Assembly (NCBI GenBank): GCA_963971425.1 | Contig: OZ020518.1 | Location: 1,007,001-1,071,000, forward strand | Direction of reading: 5' to 3' | DNA from: Bryoerythrophyllum caledonicum | Taxonomy: Eukaryota; Streptophyta; Bryopsida; Pottiales; Pottiaceae | DNA: 64,000 bases | In this document: positions 48,598-60,578 of the stretch, in pieces | Position numbering within the stretch: the first letter of the stretch is position 1 | Layout: every line of letters begins with the position of its first letter | Made by a program: the position numbers and the translations under genes | Notes under the pieces: model-generated | Database searches by the model: none | Told to the model about the DNA's origin: nothing | Seen by the model: only the letters and a program-made list of their open reading frames with translations

Positions 48598-51524
48598 TTA
48601 TTTAGCGATGAAAGCGGCTGCTTGAGCCAGAAGAAGCAGGGGCCTGGGAACCGACTGGCCACAGTCGTCCAGCAGATTCACCAGATCGTTAGCCTGCAGA
48701 GCAGCAGCTCCGCTACACAATGTCTCAATCCTGCCATTCAAGCTACTCCGTGCCATCCCTGTCAAAATCTGTGAGTAGTGCTGTGTAGGCCAGCTCAAAT
48801 CGTAGTTAATACTTACTTCTACTTTCGATAATAACTGGGGGTCGATGGGAGTGTCGAATTTCGCAACCAGTATTCGGCGTCTCTCTTCCCTGGGATCACA
48901 ACAAATCAGACGTCCCAGTCAGTTTCAGGAAACGGAATGAGCAAAATCACTTATTCGGACGTGATTCAACCATACTCAGCTTGCTTTTTGCTCCGACCAG
49001 CAAAAGTCTCCTAGCAAAGGACAACATTCAAGCTTCACTTTGCGGGCGGTATCATTATCAGGCTGATAAGTAGGATTGCATTGGACACTGATCAAACTTA
49101 GTTTCAACTAAAAGCTGGAAGCAGGAAATAAGCACCAATTTAGCCGACCTATGAGATACAATCGCGGACTAGTTTCTTGGCACTACGACCCGTAGTTTCC
49201 TACTAGAGAATAGGCTGCAAAGAACATGGGACCGTCACATGGGAAGTGCAAAAGCACTGGGAAGAATGTATAATACCTCAAGGGCGTAATAGCAGAATCA
49301 CTAATAATTTGAGGAACGAACTTGTGTTTTAGAAGCAAATCCATTGCTGGAAACTCCTCTATACTTTTTACTAAAAGCAGCACGTCTCCCTTGATTCGGT
49401 TACTCTCCTGACTCTTCCGTACTTGCTCAAGGATTTTGTCAATCTGGAGCATCACAATCACAAGGTCGCCATTCACGTTATTATTGAGGTGAAACGAGTT
49501 TACGAGACCAAGTTGTCGGAAATTGGTGACTGAAAAAACGAACCCTCTTCGACCATCAAAGACCTTTGAACACGAAATGGCACACGGTGAATATACCTTC
49601 AATACTTTAGATCCCTGAGTTGTCACTATAGAAACCAGCTGCGAGATGCAGGCACTGCAAGCTGGCACAGTCTTCTCTGTTTCAGCTCGAACGATCGGGT
49701 GCTGAAGCCAGCTGCCAACTGCACTGACCGTCTCCGCTGAAAACGTTCGGCTCAAAACCCCAACCTGTAGGCCCTTTTGAAGTTGTTGCCGGATGCTCTC
49801 TAATTGCTCTTTGAAGCCTTCATTGATAAGATCATCTAAGCCATCCACAACCTGTGCCAAAAGATATTGCTCGAATTGATCAACGCAGCGCATCAACATT
49901 CAAGGGAATAATGAAGAGAGCTCCAGGTTGATCAAAACAGCGTAACTCTCACGAGAATGAAACAATACACATAAAGAAGCTAAATGGCAAAGGGAGCGGA
50001 TGCCTCACAAACTGGAACTGATTCTTTGCCCAAAAAAAACAGCTTAAGCTTACCACGTATGAGACTGATGAGAGACTTAGAGCGCTGAGAGTGAGCAGCT
50101 GGATAAGGCGATCAGGCGTTGCTATAACAATGTCTGGTGTCTGCACGGCGAGCCTAATTCCCAAAACCCCAACTCATAGAAGGTCACTTCCTGCACTTTC
50201 CAGGTCCGGTAACCAAGAGCTCTGTCACTCACGCACGCAAACCAATCCTAACAACTGATTCAACCAGAAAAGAATAAAAAACTGAAAGATTACTAGAACT
50301 GAATTCAGAGCATACAGAAAATTGCCCTACCCGTTAACCTGGTGCTCAACGGATGCGTCGGAATGGAGACTAACTGAGTGGATGTTCAAAGCTTTCTTCA
50401 GAGGCTTGCAAATCTCGCGAACCTGCAGGAAAGAAGACGGGCAATACTCAGGAAAACGACGTCAAAACGTCCTCTTCGGCAGCAAATTGTAATGGATACT
50501 TAACCATGCCGACAAAGACGCATATTCGTAAACAAGTGCTCAGGATCTGAGCAACATAAAAATGATCGCACTGAAGCCAAAGAATGTCAAAATCAGATGA
50601 CCTACACCTGATCATATAAGCGGTATAATCTAAAGGTGAGGCAGAGCAGAGAAAGTTGATGCATCATCAATTAGGTCAATTAGATGAAGAGAATTACCGA
50701 ATGAGCTTGCTCCTTTGATTTCACTAATACTAAAGCGATAGGACCTTGCGTCGATCTATACAGCTTCCGTTGCACAGCAACGTGAGGAGCAGCTCCCACC
50801 ACATACGCTTGAATGCAGGAAGTGCCGCATCCAGTTCCTAGCACGCCAACTCCTTGCGCACATGCGTGCCACCATTGTCGCTCAAACTCACCAACACCTG
50901 ATCCAAGAGAGCTCTCCTCCGCATCTCTAGCCTCAAAAATGGACGAAACTGCCAACTGAAAAGCACTAGACGCGTCGCCTTTCGCTTCCGAGACGACGCG
51001 ATCCAGGCTGGGATCCCAGACGACCTTCTTCAGCGGCCGGGAGCTAGAAACTTTCACGTCTCCCTTGTGAGAGCCATTAGCTTGCGCTTTCTTGGCCGGG
51101 CTCTTCCTCTCATTCACGCCATTAGGCTTCGTTTTCTTTACAGGTTCCTCAGTTCCAAGCTCAACATCACTCATCGGAATCTCATCCTCCACAGGCCGAG
51201 TGTTCTGACCAGAGTCCCGGTTCTTGCGATGCTTCCTCTTGTTAAGAAACGGATCATCAGGTGTAGGAAGCGAATAGCACATTGCCTGCAACAACCAAAA
51301 CACGCCACGAATTCCAAATCAAAGGCTGTACCTCGGAACTCTAGGGTTTCAGAACGAAGCGCTCCGCACATTACCTCGCACACGCGCCGCGTCCCGGCCT
51401 TCCTGCGCCGCTTGTGCGCCTGCACGCCCTCGACGGCCTCCGTGGTACCCGCTCCCGCTCGCCGATTGCGCTTCCGAATGGCCTTGTTCTTCTTCTTCGC
51501 CAAAGCGTCATCTCCTTTCGCCAT
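48598..51524 (-). CDS. DEAD-box RNA helicase-like protein with degenerate motifs (8 exons)
   Basis: Exons: 51,375-51,524; 50,698-51,285; 50,339-50,422; 50,054-50,140; 49,597-49,851; 49,277-49,443; 48,817-48,889; 48,598-48,768. All borders are GT-AG and phases agree, giving 524 residues. Residues 1-140 are Lys/Arg-rich, as in nucleolar proteins (KKKNKAIRKRNRRAG, AHKRRRKAG). Helicase motifs follow in order but are altered: P-loop region GTGCGTS (200-206, no GKT), LVKSKEQAHS for PTRELA (237-246), IATPDRL intact motif Ib (280-286), VVVDGLDD for DEAD (303-310), LSRT for SAT (336-339). So the fold is probably kept without ATPase activity. The telomere-like promoter box fits a ribosome-biogenesis role (inference). 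Confidence 0.82.
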
Positions 51525-51842
51525 CTCTCACCTGTATCACACCAAGACCGCCTCTCAATTCTCAAAGCAATCCACACAAAACATGAAACCAACAGAAACC
51601 TCTCGCACTCCACGAGTGCAGTGCAATGCCAGAAAGTAGAAGTAAAATCAGAGAATCAAAGTTGAGTATAGGCTGCATTGACGAAATGTGGAGTGAGTTA
51701 GGGTTTTATGAGGAATTGTGAAGGAACCTCCTGATGGTATGAGGTGCGTAAGGATTTCCACAAGGCGCAGCAGCGAGGGTTGAATCGAGAAAAGGAAGAG
51801 CGCAACGATGGAGAGAGAGTGATGAGGGGCAACGAGAGCTTA

Positions 51843-51864
51843 AACCCTAAACCCTAAACCCTAG
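51843..51864 (+). promoter_or_regulatory. Telo-box near the helicase-like gene start
   Basis: aaaccctaaaccctaaaccc, followed by tagtaag, lies about 320 bp upstream of the ATG at 51,524. In plants such telo-boxes mark promoters of ribosomal-protein and ribosome-biogenesis genes. This agrees with the basic, nucleolar-looking product. Confidence 0.7.
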
Positions 51865-52147
51865 TAAGTCCCCACAGTTCTACTTAGACTCCCAACTGAG
51901 GAAGAGAACCAGAAACCAACTCAGGACCAGAAACCGCAGATCTAGATTTTGATCCCAAAATCAGCGCAATTCGTAGACACAGCTTTCAATGGTCCCTTTC
52001 CGGGCCGAAATCAGAAAATTGGTAGATATACTATTGAAACCCCTTTATTATCGCCGGTCCAAGACCCAAGCACTCCACTATCACATGTACCTATTCAGAA
52101 GATGTCCAGTAGAGAAGTAAAATTGGAATGTTTGTGACCCAATTTAA

Positions 52148-52406
52148 CCCTTTAGTGCCAAGGAGGCCCAAGCTGGCACGGAACGGAGGTGCCAAGCTTT
52201 CAATGCCTATTTTGGAACGGAGGTGCTCCCTAGAATTTGAGATTGCATGTGACTCTCTTATGCCAAATTTGACCACTACAATCCCCATAGATGTGATTTC
52301 CATGAATTAGTATCACGGTGATATGTATTTGATGTGTACATGATGTTTTGTATAATCTATAACACAGAGTCTCTAGGGCTCACCAGTCATGCTTGGCACT
52401 AAAGGG
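52148..52406. mobile_element. piggyBac-type MITE with perfect TTAA duplication
   Basis: TTAA (52,144-52,147) then CCCTTTAGTGCCAAG; CTTGGCACTAAAGGG then TTAA (52,407-52,410). The 15-bp inverted termini are perfect. It is 259 bp long with no coding, so the transposase must come from elsewhere. The perfect ends suggest it is the youngest of this family here. Confidence 0.85.
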
Positions 52407-52410
52407 TTAA

Positions 52411-52953
52411 TATCATAATCTTGTACACATGTTTTGGATTTGCAATTTTGTGATACTGTAGAATGTGAGCATGTGTTTTGGACTTACCATTTTGTGATAA
52501 TGTGGAACATGCCCTAAAAGATAATAGAGTGGATTGTTGGTTTCATGGTTTCAAGGACTTAGCTAGCCATGAAATGGGCTTTCTAACAAATCTTGAGGTG
52601 AAACTGTTGTTGGGTGGAATACATGCTATTGTTTGGGCCGTAAAATCAACCTTGATACACCAAAAAATAATTTACACCCATTTCAAAATCATTGGCTACA
52701 TCCGAGATTTCATTTTTTTAATACTCAATGTCAACATAATTTGATATTGGGCCAATTTCAATGTAGACACATGTTTGAATATTTTTCATGATTTGGAAAA
52801 ACCCTAGTATTCCATTAAAACTGAACCTTCAAGAAATGAATCAAAATGAAGATACCACACAAAACCAAACAATATACATGATTTAGTTTATGCCAAGGGG
52901 AACTAATTATTCAAGTGTGTACTCAAGTGGGTTTAAGGAAAAAAGAATGGGAC
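52411..52953. other. 3' flank of the transporter gene
   Basis: AT-rich, no independent gene. It probably contains the transporter 3' UTR on the minus strand; no clear polyadenylation site was distinguished. Confidence 0.4.
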
Positions 52954-55900
52954 TCATGTTTTAAAGAAATGGAAACTCTTTGCTTCCACAAGCAAAGATC
53001 TAAAACCACCAATTGTTGACACAAACATCAGCGCCACGCCGAACCAGATCACAGCCTGCAAACATTGCAAATAGCTCATCAGATCACTGAAAATATTGCA
53101 CAAGATAGCCTCCCTTGAGGATTATTATAAATTTTGAGAACTATTTAGAGCTAATTTAATGCAATTCAAAGTGAAAAAAGGAGGGAGTATCATATTCACA
53201 CCTTGGGTGATGTTACAAATAACTATCAAGCAATCCATCACTCATACTCACTACAACACCATCTACAAATAGGGTTCAGGTGAAAGGGATTACCCAGTTC
53301 ATAATCCAAGACCGGCTCATTCTTTCCGGCCGGTAGATCATCAGCCACATGATTGATGGCAGCTGCATATTCACAACACACAAAATTAATCTATTTTATA
53401 ATTCAGGATGTATGTCTCATATTATACTTTTGTACCAAAACATGTCTTGCCACTCCCATTCTTATTTGATCTCTCATTTCTACTCCCAATCTTAAATTAA
53501 GTTGTTGATGCACTTGGATCCTACAAAATGCACCACTTAGCAGCTAGCCATGGATGCCCTTAATAGCATGGGCAAAACCTAGTCTACTAGACAAATTATA
53601 ATATATTTTTTCTCATTTCTAAACAAGGGGAATTGGGCACCAAGCCGTACTACTCTTTGAAGTTTTCATGTAAGTTGTAATTTACATTTCTTAATGCACT
53701 TGGGTTTTATAGAGGATACCATAGGCACATGTAAAACAACACAATTCATCCATTTTAATACCAAACTCAAATCTAGCGCACTAACTATGACTTTGTTTTG
53801 TGATAGTTAACTTGTACAATATCATTTTCACTATGAATTATCATATCTAGTGCACCTCACAACTTGTTCTAATGTTGAACTACATACCAAAATTTTGGAT
53901 GAAAACACAAAAAATCAAATAATAAGATATAATACCTTGTTCTAATATGTTCTAATACATCATATGGTTGTTCACTAATGGATGTTGTTCTGATTCAAAG
54001 TTAGTGAGTTTTTGATGTTAGTGGAGCTCACCATATGAAATACAATAATCTATGTAGTGATCATACATAATTTTGACAAAAATATTAAAGTGAAATAAAG
54101 GGAGATAGGAAATAATTAAGTGCACAATAGTCCGTCCACTTACAAAGTAGGTGGTTGGAGAGAAGGCAAAGCCACCGAAGAAGCCAAGAAGAGCTGCAAA
54201 GAATGGGAACGTCATGGCAATGAACATGGTGAAGCCCACGTAAAGCGAGCGCGTGACTAGCCGCAAAAGCGTCGTGGGCTTGAATTTCAAGCGCCCAACC
54301 AAAGCCGATTCCAACATGTCATACACAGGCATGGCATAAATCTGCACATCATCACATAACTCACGTTCAAGAACAAAAATAAGGAGAGAATCTTCAACCT
54401 TTTTGAAGAACTCCTCAGAAGACAACTCAAACAACTACATTGATAATGATATTTAGTGTCAGCTGCACTAATTACCTCATAAATGCTATAACTTTTTATT
54501 TTTGATGAATTTCTTTTACCAACTATGGTCATGAAGCTACTCTACACTTATGACTATGGACGTGTTTGTTGGAGGTAAAAATATTTACCTAGGGTGAAAA
54601 CTTATAGCCTTTCAAAAAGGTTAGTATGGACAACACTAAATATCATTATCAGTGTAAATCTAATACCCTACGCGTTGGTCGGGTTCATACAAAATTCATT
54701 CAAAATGGAGGGTGACCAAATTTTTTGGAAAATATAAAATATTTGTCTAAGGTGATACCCATGTGATGCCCAAGTCATACCCTTGTAATATCTAGGCAAT
54801 ACTCATGTAATACCTAGGCAAAATCCATTGTGTCCAAACCATTGTGTAAAAAATTAATAATTCGTTTGTAAGGGCATGTCCAAACCCGACCAAAATGTAC
54901 AGTAACTACACTATAATTGAGAATTAGTGTAACCACACTAATTAATTTGTAAATGCTATAAGTTTTTACTTTCGATGAAGGTTTTTACTATGAGCACGAC
55001 TACTGATACTATTCAACAAGGGGAATCATTGTAAACATTGTTGGTGAAAACATTCATCACAAGTAAAAACTTATTAACATTTTAGATCATTTTACTGTGC
55101 TTAACACTAATTCTCATTTTTAGTGTAGTTAGAGTGACTATTAAAAAGCAAAAGAGGCTAACTTACAAACAACAATAGCAATCGTGTCACTCCTCACTCA
55201 ACCCTTTAACGCCTAACCGAACCTGAACCTGGGAGTTAGTAAAGAAGTAGTGTATTAAAAAGACCTCATAGATGTTAAAGGGTTAAAAAGTGTCGCACTC
55301 CACTGATGCAGAATGTTAAAAGGGTGCTGTGTCTTGTCTTTTGTGTTTGAAGTAGTGAGTGGAAAACGACACAGTTGCGAGTTGGGAGAATACCTGATAG
55401 CTTCCAACGACGTGAACGACCACCATCAAGTTAGCGATGACGACCAACCACGTCGGCTGCGACACGAATGTGATGATGTCGTCGGTGACCTGATTACCAT
55501 AAGCCCAGTACCCTATCAGCGCAACAGGGAAGTACCCGGCCGCTACCACGGCGTATGCGACCTTCACGCCGCGCCACATCGCGATCTTCGACGGCTCTTC
55601 CGGACTGGTGGGCAGCGTGGACTGGATCTCGAGCACCACGTTGTGTCCCGCATACGCGAAGGCCATGGTCCCCAGCGCAGTGAACGCGCCGAACCACTGG
55701 TCGGCGGTGGTGAGGATCTCAGGCACGGACTGCACCTGAGACCCGCCTGGTTGCGCGATCTGCACTGGTTTGAACTGGGGTAGTCCGTAGCTCACTGGAC
55801 GTAAGAGCTTGATGTCGCCGGGCAGTGTGTGGCCGTAGTGAGCTGGGATGGCCCACGCGATGGTGGAGTAGCTGATGGACATGACTGCGGCGGCAAGCGA

Positions 55901-57394
55901 GATGCCCGCGATGGAGTTGAAGTTCGGGAGCTGCGCGAGGACGAGCTGCACGATCGCGAACAGGGAGATCCAGAAGACGATGTTGTCCTGCAGGTGGCAC
56001 TGGCTGCCACACGTTATGGCGTACGCGTGCTGGAGCGACTTGCCCGCGGTGACCATGTACACGATGCACACGCCGACCTCCACGACGAGCTGCATGGGGA
56101 CCACGATCCACAAGCCCAGCTTCGGCCCGAAGGCCTCCTGGCCCAGCTCATGGTACCGGTCGAAGCGCCGCCCCGGGACGCACTCGTGCATCTCCACCAT
56201 CTGCCAGAGCGTGAACAGCGTGATCACCCAGGAGAGTATGAGCATCAGGATTCCCGGGCCCCTGCAAATCAAGGCAAAGAATGTATTAGAGTCTGAAGCA
56301 GGATGCAAGGGTGGAAGATCTTCACTGAAGAAACCACAGCGACATGTATATTGAAAGAGAAGCGACAAGTTTACTGGTAGTGTGCGATAATTCCAGTAAG
56401 GTTTTCTTCGTGAAGTAAAAATCACACTTAAGTAAAGCTTTTGCTACTGAAACATAACGTTTTGAAGAAGTTTTTGTACCATGTGAGGTAGACCATGGCG
56501 TTGGGCAGGGCGAGCACGCCGGCGCCCATCATGGCGGTGACGTTGTGGAACGCGGAATGCTTCCAGGTGGCGCTGCGGTTGGTGTTGATAGGCAGCCATG
56601 CTTCCAAGTCCTTACTATGCTCTGTGTTCTGCAGAATTTCCACACAACAGCCGTAAGTATGCACTGTAAGAGGTTTTGGAGGATTTCAGAAATAGAGTCC
56701 AAGAACTTAAATTGCAGGCACTGGTTGTGGTGCTTACCCTTTGTGGCGGCGCCAAGAGAACAGAAGATTGCTGCAAACCAAGCACGGTGCATTGCCAGTG
56801 AGCAAGGGGCATATATCCTCATTTAAGAACAGATGTCAACAGAGAGATCCACAAAGTAGTGAATTTAGTAGCCTGTGTTTGTTAGTCCGAGTGTGTCAAC
56901 AATACACTAGGCTTTGATAATTCTTGAATAGTAAACTTCGCCTCAACTCACAGCCAAACACGTGCTTCTTACCGCCTAACTCCTAACCTTTTCAAGGATC
57001 TGTCTCTGAAGTTCATGGCCCAGATAAATTTCAAATAATATGCTGTGAACAGACACCAATTTTCAGATCAAAACCTTCACTGCTAGCATAGTACGTGTAC
57101 GCCCTCACTTTCTAAGCACACCTTCCATTCATCCCGGTGCGGACAGTAGAGAAGTGCGCATCGGACCTTCAATTTGGTAGTAGCCGCCCACAACTGTAGC
57201 CACTTCCCTAAACCACGAAATTGAGAACAAACTCCCGTCTAATTGATCAGAAATCCAGTGGGCGAATAGTGCTCCAGAGCTGGATCTGACGCCGAGATCT
57301 AGAAACCAACCAGTGCTTTCAACAGTGGTAGAAATCCTAGACTTACCTTCTGAAGCTCGATGCCGTAAGGATCAAGCGACGAGTCGTGCGCCAT
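52954..57394 (-). CDS. Lysine/histidine-type amino-acid transporter (LHT-like, AAAP family), 6 exons
   Basis: Exons: 57,347-57,394 (ATG at 57,394); 56,480-56,628; 55,394-56,261; 54,144-54,341; 53,294-53,362; 52,954-53,055 (TGA). All borders GT-AG, phases consistent, 477 residues (plant LHTs about 440-450). Family landmarks in order: SAFHNVTAMMGAGVLALPNA (helix 1), GPGILMLILSWVITLFTLWQ, EMHECVPGRRFDRYHELGQ, AFGPKLGLWIVVPMQLVVEV, LPNFNSIAGISLAAAVMSIS, FAYAGHNVVLEIQ, YFPVALIGYWAYGN, VVVHVVGSYQ|IYAMPVYDM, MTFPFFAALLGFFGGFAFSP. These proton-coupled plasma-membrane carriers take up amino acids. The loop between AHYGHTLPGD and TTADQWFGAF is about 30 residues longer than usual. Introns 3 and 4 are long and hold MITEs. 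Confidence 0.93.
54436..54657. mobile_element. CTACA-family MITE in transporter intron 3
   Basis: The left arm actacattgataatgatatt then tagtgtcagctgcacta pairs with the right arm acaacactaaatatcattat then cagtgtaa. The interior shares ataactttttatttttgatg and the family spacing. Within intron 3 (54,342-55,393). Confidence 0.7.
54909..55135. mobile_element. CTACA-family MITE, second copy in transporter intron 3
   Basis: The left arm ctacactataattgagaatt then agtgtaaccacactaatt pairs with the right arm acactaattctcatttttag then tgtag. The interior has ataagtttttactttcgatg. Same family as 36,206 and 58,111. Confidence 0.7.
55202..55282. mobile_element. Mini TTAA-type foldback in transporter intron 3
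   Basis: TCAA then CCCTTTAAC on the left; GTTAAAGGG then TTAA on the right. It is only 81 bp, with the same terminal motif as the elements at 4,109 and 52,148. Probably an internally deleted relic. Confidence 0.5.
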
Positions 57395-58104
57395 TGTGTA
57401 CAGCCTCCGGTGATCTCCTGCCCACTTCAAGTTGTCACATCCTCTGAAGAAATCCGAGAAAACTCTGCACCTGGGGTGCACGGCGGAAGAAGGAGGAGAA
57501 CGACTGTACACTTAGGTTGTGCATCCTCAAATGCGGGATCGCAATATACACCCCAACCCTGTAGTGCTGAATATTTGACAGTCTAGGTATTCTTGCTGCG
57601 CTTGCTAAGTTTAGTCACCAGTGTTGGGCACATGATCGCTTCTGACCGGTGATCACGACGCTGCGGGAGAATCTCGCACCGGGAATCTAACGGTGCAGCA
57701 CTTCCTGTGCACGTGTGCGTGCAAGTTGTTGTGTTGAAGTACTACCTCTTTTAAAATCGAACCTTTTTCTGTACAGATGTGGAGAAAGAAAGGAGTACCA
57801 GCACGTTCACCTGCAACAAGTTTGGTACTTTTACCGACAGACGGAGTCCTTCTGGAGGTGCAATAAGAGCCCTTTTTTTCTTCTTTTTTTGTGGCACAAA
57901 ACAAAACGAAGTTTGAGTTGCAAAGATGTTTTTATTCTATTTATTTTTTTATTAATTCATTCATTCATTTATTTTATGAACTTAATTTGAAGGTGAACAG
58001 TGTGTCTTACTTGGGTGAAGCATTCCTGACGTTTACAGGGATTGCAGAGTTGATGTATGTGCAATTTGGATAGAATGTTCGTCTTCTCTAAAAAGATGGA
58101 GCAC
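57395..58104. other. Upstream region of the transporter; SINE-tail relic
   Basis: Holds the 5' UTR and promoter of the minus-strand transporter near 57,395-57,600; no TATA box was confidently chosen. At about 57,878-57,925 the complement of the SINE-like tail from 1,330-1,370 is present. Short frames elsewhere have no content. Confidence 0.45.
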
Positions 58105-58107
58105 TAC

Positions 58108-58326
58108 ACTAATTTTGATGTTTAGTGTCATGGGCAGTAAATGACTTGTAAATGCTGTAAATTTTTATTTTTGATATAAATTTTTACTAAGAGCACAACA
58201 ATGCATAATACTCAAAGAGGGGATCATAGTGGACATGGTCGGTAAAAATATTCATCAAGAGTGAAAACTTACAGCATTTACAAGTCATTTACTGCCCATG
58301 ACACTAAACATCAAAATCAGTGTAGA
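58108..58326. mobile_element. CTACA-family MITE, copy 58
   Basis: The arms (ctacactaattttgatgttt, agtgtcatgggcagtaaatg, acttgtaaatgctgtaaa and complement) are nearly identical to copy 36,206, so the two are recent relatives. 219 bp, no coding. Confidence 0.82.
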
Positions 58327-58612
58327 GTTAGGCAGGCGGAACCGGAGGTGCAAACACGGCGAAGTTTGTTATTGAGGAATGTTGACAGTGCCTTGAGTTG
58401 TGAGTATCTTACCATGTGAGGACCAACAAATTACGCAGTTACTTTCTGATCCAACGCATGACCAAACTTCCAGCTACTTAGGAGATATCTCTAGCAGAGG
58501 TGTTGATAACTTGATACCATTTTCATAAACAGTCATGGATCAGCTTTTCATCATGCGAAGAAACTACAAAGTTACTGATACCCTGTCCTTTCACAAGTGT
58601 TGACTAACAACC

Positions 58613-58889
58613 GCCCAGGGCGAACTGACCCCTCGTTGGTACTTACCCGAGGGGGCCACGAGGTGGTGGGGCCAAACCTCGCCCCTGTTTTGTTTTTGGA
58701 TGGGGCCCTATTTATAGCAAGGGAGGGTCCTCTAGGGTAAACAATCGCGGAAGGCTCCAAATTTGTCAAAAAATCCAAAAAAAGCCTCCTAACCCCCCAA
58801 AATTAAATGGGCTAGAAAAATGACCCCATGCAATTAAGACGGAGCCCACCTCGGGTAAGTACCAATGAGGGGGTCAGTTCGCCCTGGGC
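58613..58889 (+). mobile_element. Mutator-type MITE, 9-bp TSD
   Basis: CTAACAACC (58,604-58,612) then GCCCAGGGCGAACTGACCCC; ...GTTCGCCCTGGGC then CTAACAACC (58,890-58,898). Inverted termini of about 40 bp and a perfect 9-bp target duplication. Related to the element at 12,637 in sequence throughout. Confidence 0.88.
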
Positions 58890-58900
58890 CTAACAACCAG

Positions 58901-59178
58901 GGCCAGGGAGAATTGACCCGCTCGCTTGTCCTTATCCGAGGTGGGCCCCGTCTTAATTACATGGGGTCATTTTTCTATCCCTCTTATTTTGGGGGGTCAC
59001 AAGGTTTTTTTTGGATTTTTTGGACAAATTTGGGGCCTACGGCTATTGTTTACCGTTGAGGACCCTCCTTTGCTATAAATAGGGTCCCATCCAAATACAA
59101 AATAGGGGCGAGGTTTGGACCCACCACCTCGTGGCCACCTCGGGTAAGGACGAGCGAGGGGGTCAATTCTCCCTGGCC
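58901..59178 (-). mobile_element. Mutator-type MITE inserted into the flank of its neighbour, 9-bp TSD
   Basis: AACAACCAG (58,892-58,900) then GGCCAGGGAGAATTGACC; GGTCAATTCTCCCTGGCC then AACAACCAG (59,179-59,187). The interior is the reverse complement of the neighbour at 58,613, with differences. Its target site overlaps the right target duplication of that neighbour. Confidence 0.88.
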
Positions 59179-59187
59179 AACAACCAG

Positions 59188-60300
59188 GGTTGCGTCTGAA
59201 ACCAGTTCCGAGTTTTTCACATCTATAATTATTTTGATCTAGTCAACATCGACGTCTCTCCAGCTTCATTATCTACCCAAAAAAAAAGGAGATCAAGATG
59301 TGCAAGACCAAAGAAAAAATAGTGAAAGATGTACACCAGCTATATCTGTCGGTTGTGATGTTAACAAAGTAGAAGATGAACCAGGCTTGGAATAATCTCC
59401 GCAAGGATCAACTAAGGTAGAGGCACCCAATTCCGAATGGCCACCCAATTCCGATTAGTAGAGTATACATGGAATGGTGCATGAAAATGGTAAATGCATG
59501 GAATGGTGCATGAAGCGATCCAAAACCGATAACTCAAAATCTGAAAACTCTAGTCAGTATCGGCATTGGGTCATGAAGTGTGCAATTTTGGGTTGTTCCA
59601 CCTCAATTGAGCTCTCATTGGTGGCCTTGCCTTGAAAGTCGAACAAGACCGATTGGCATTGGGTACCCTCCATGAGTTGGTTATCCATGGCATGTCTACT
59701 CTCTTTTTACTCACTCTCACTTATTGGCATTGGGCACAGGAGGGCAACAAATCTCACCTACTCTAGAGTTTGATTATGGGCTCCTATGGTTTTTGGGCTT
59801 TTAAATTCTATATCAATTGCAAATCTTTGAGATTAAATTTGAAAAAATATTTGTTGAGTATAATTCCTAATTCCACAGCTTTCTACATAAATGTTTTTGA
59901 TATAAAATGTCATTTGAGTCCCCAATTAACTTAACCCCTAGAGGACCAAGGCGTTTTCCCCTCAAAATCACTCCAAAACTGCCATTTTCAACGCATTCAA
60001 CACAAAATGATCCAAAATGATTAATTTAGAAATTTAACCAAAGGATCTTGTACTAGAGTTGTATGAAAGTGTGTGGTGAAAATTTTGGTAAGTTTGACCG
60101 CATGGATTGAAAGATATTAGCCTTTGAAGTGAGACATACACTCTTTTGGAGGTCATACTAAACACCTTCAACAAACTTCGACCACCTTCTATGGCATTTT
60201 TTTGCACTACAGGCCATGATTTTATTTTTTCAACTTGAAAAGGATCATGTTAGGTACATGTGTGCCAAATTTTAGAAGTAGAAGAGGTGTAGAAGATGTC
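59188..60300. other. Intergenic with relic of the TTAA element family
   Basis: No gene. At 59,931-59,955 TTAA then CCCCTAGAGGACCAAGGCG is a left terminus of the TTAA family. About 60,060-60,300 matches the interior of 1,666-2,828 (accgcatggattgaaagata versus accacacggattgaaagatt). The retrotransposon copy 2 tail begins inside this relic, so the right end is displaced or lost. Confidence 0.55.
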
Positions 60301-60578
60301 CTAAAAAATCTTGCAATGGAGGAAGAAGAAGAACGCCGGTTCCCGCACGGGACCGGCGTGAATAAAGTGTTTGTTCGTTCCATTACTAAGACCATGCCCA
60401 CCGGACAAGGAATTAGTAAACTGAAACTACTTCCCCCTTTCGAGGGTAGACACTCTGTAACAAGTAGCCCGAAACCCATCAAACAAACAATCAATCAATC
60501 TAACCAACCAACTAACCAGGCAAGTAGCCAAACACCAGAAAACCAACCAATCCAGAAAAATCAAGGCGGGGGAAGAGT

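Noticed and set aside
55494-56354. Frames of 130-159 codons on both strands across the transporter
   Set aside because: GC-rich shadows of the LHT exon, whose own frame matches a known family throughout.
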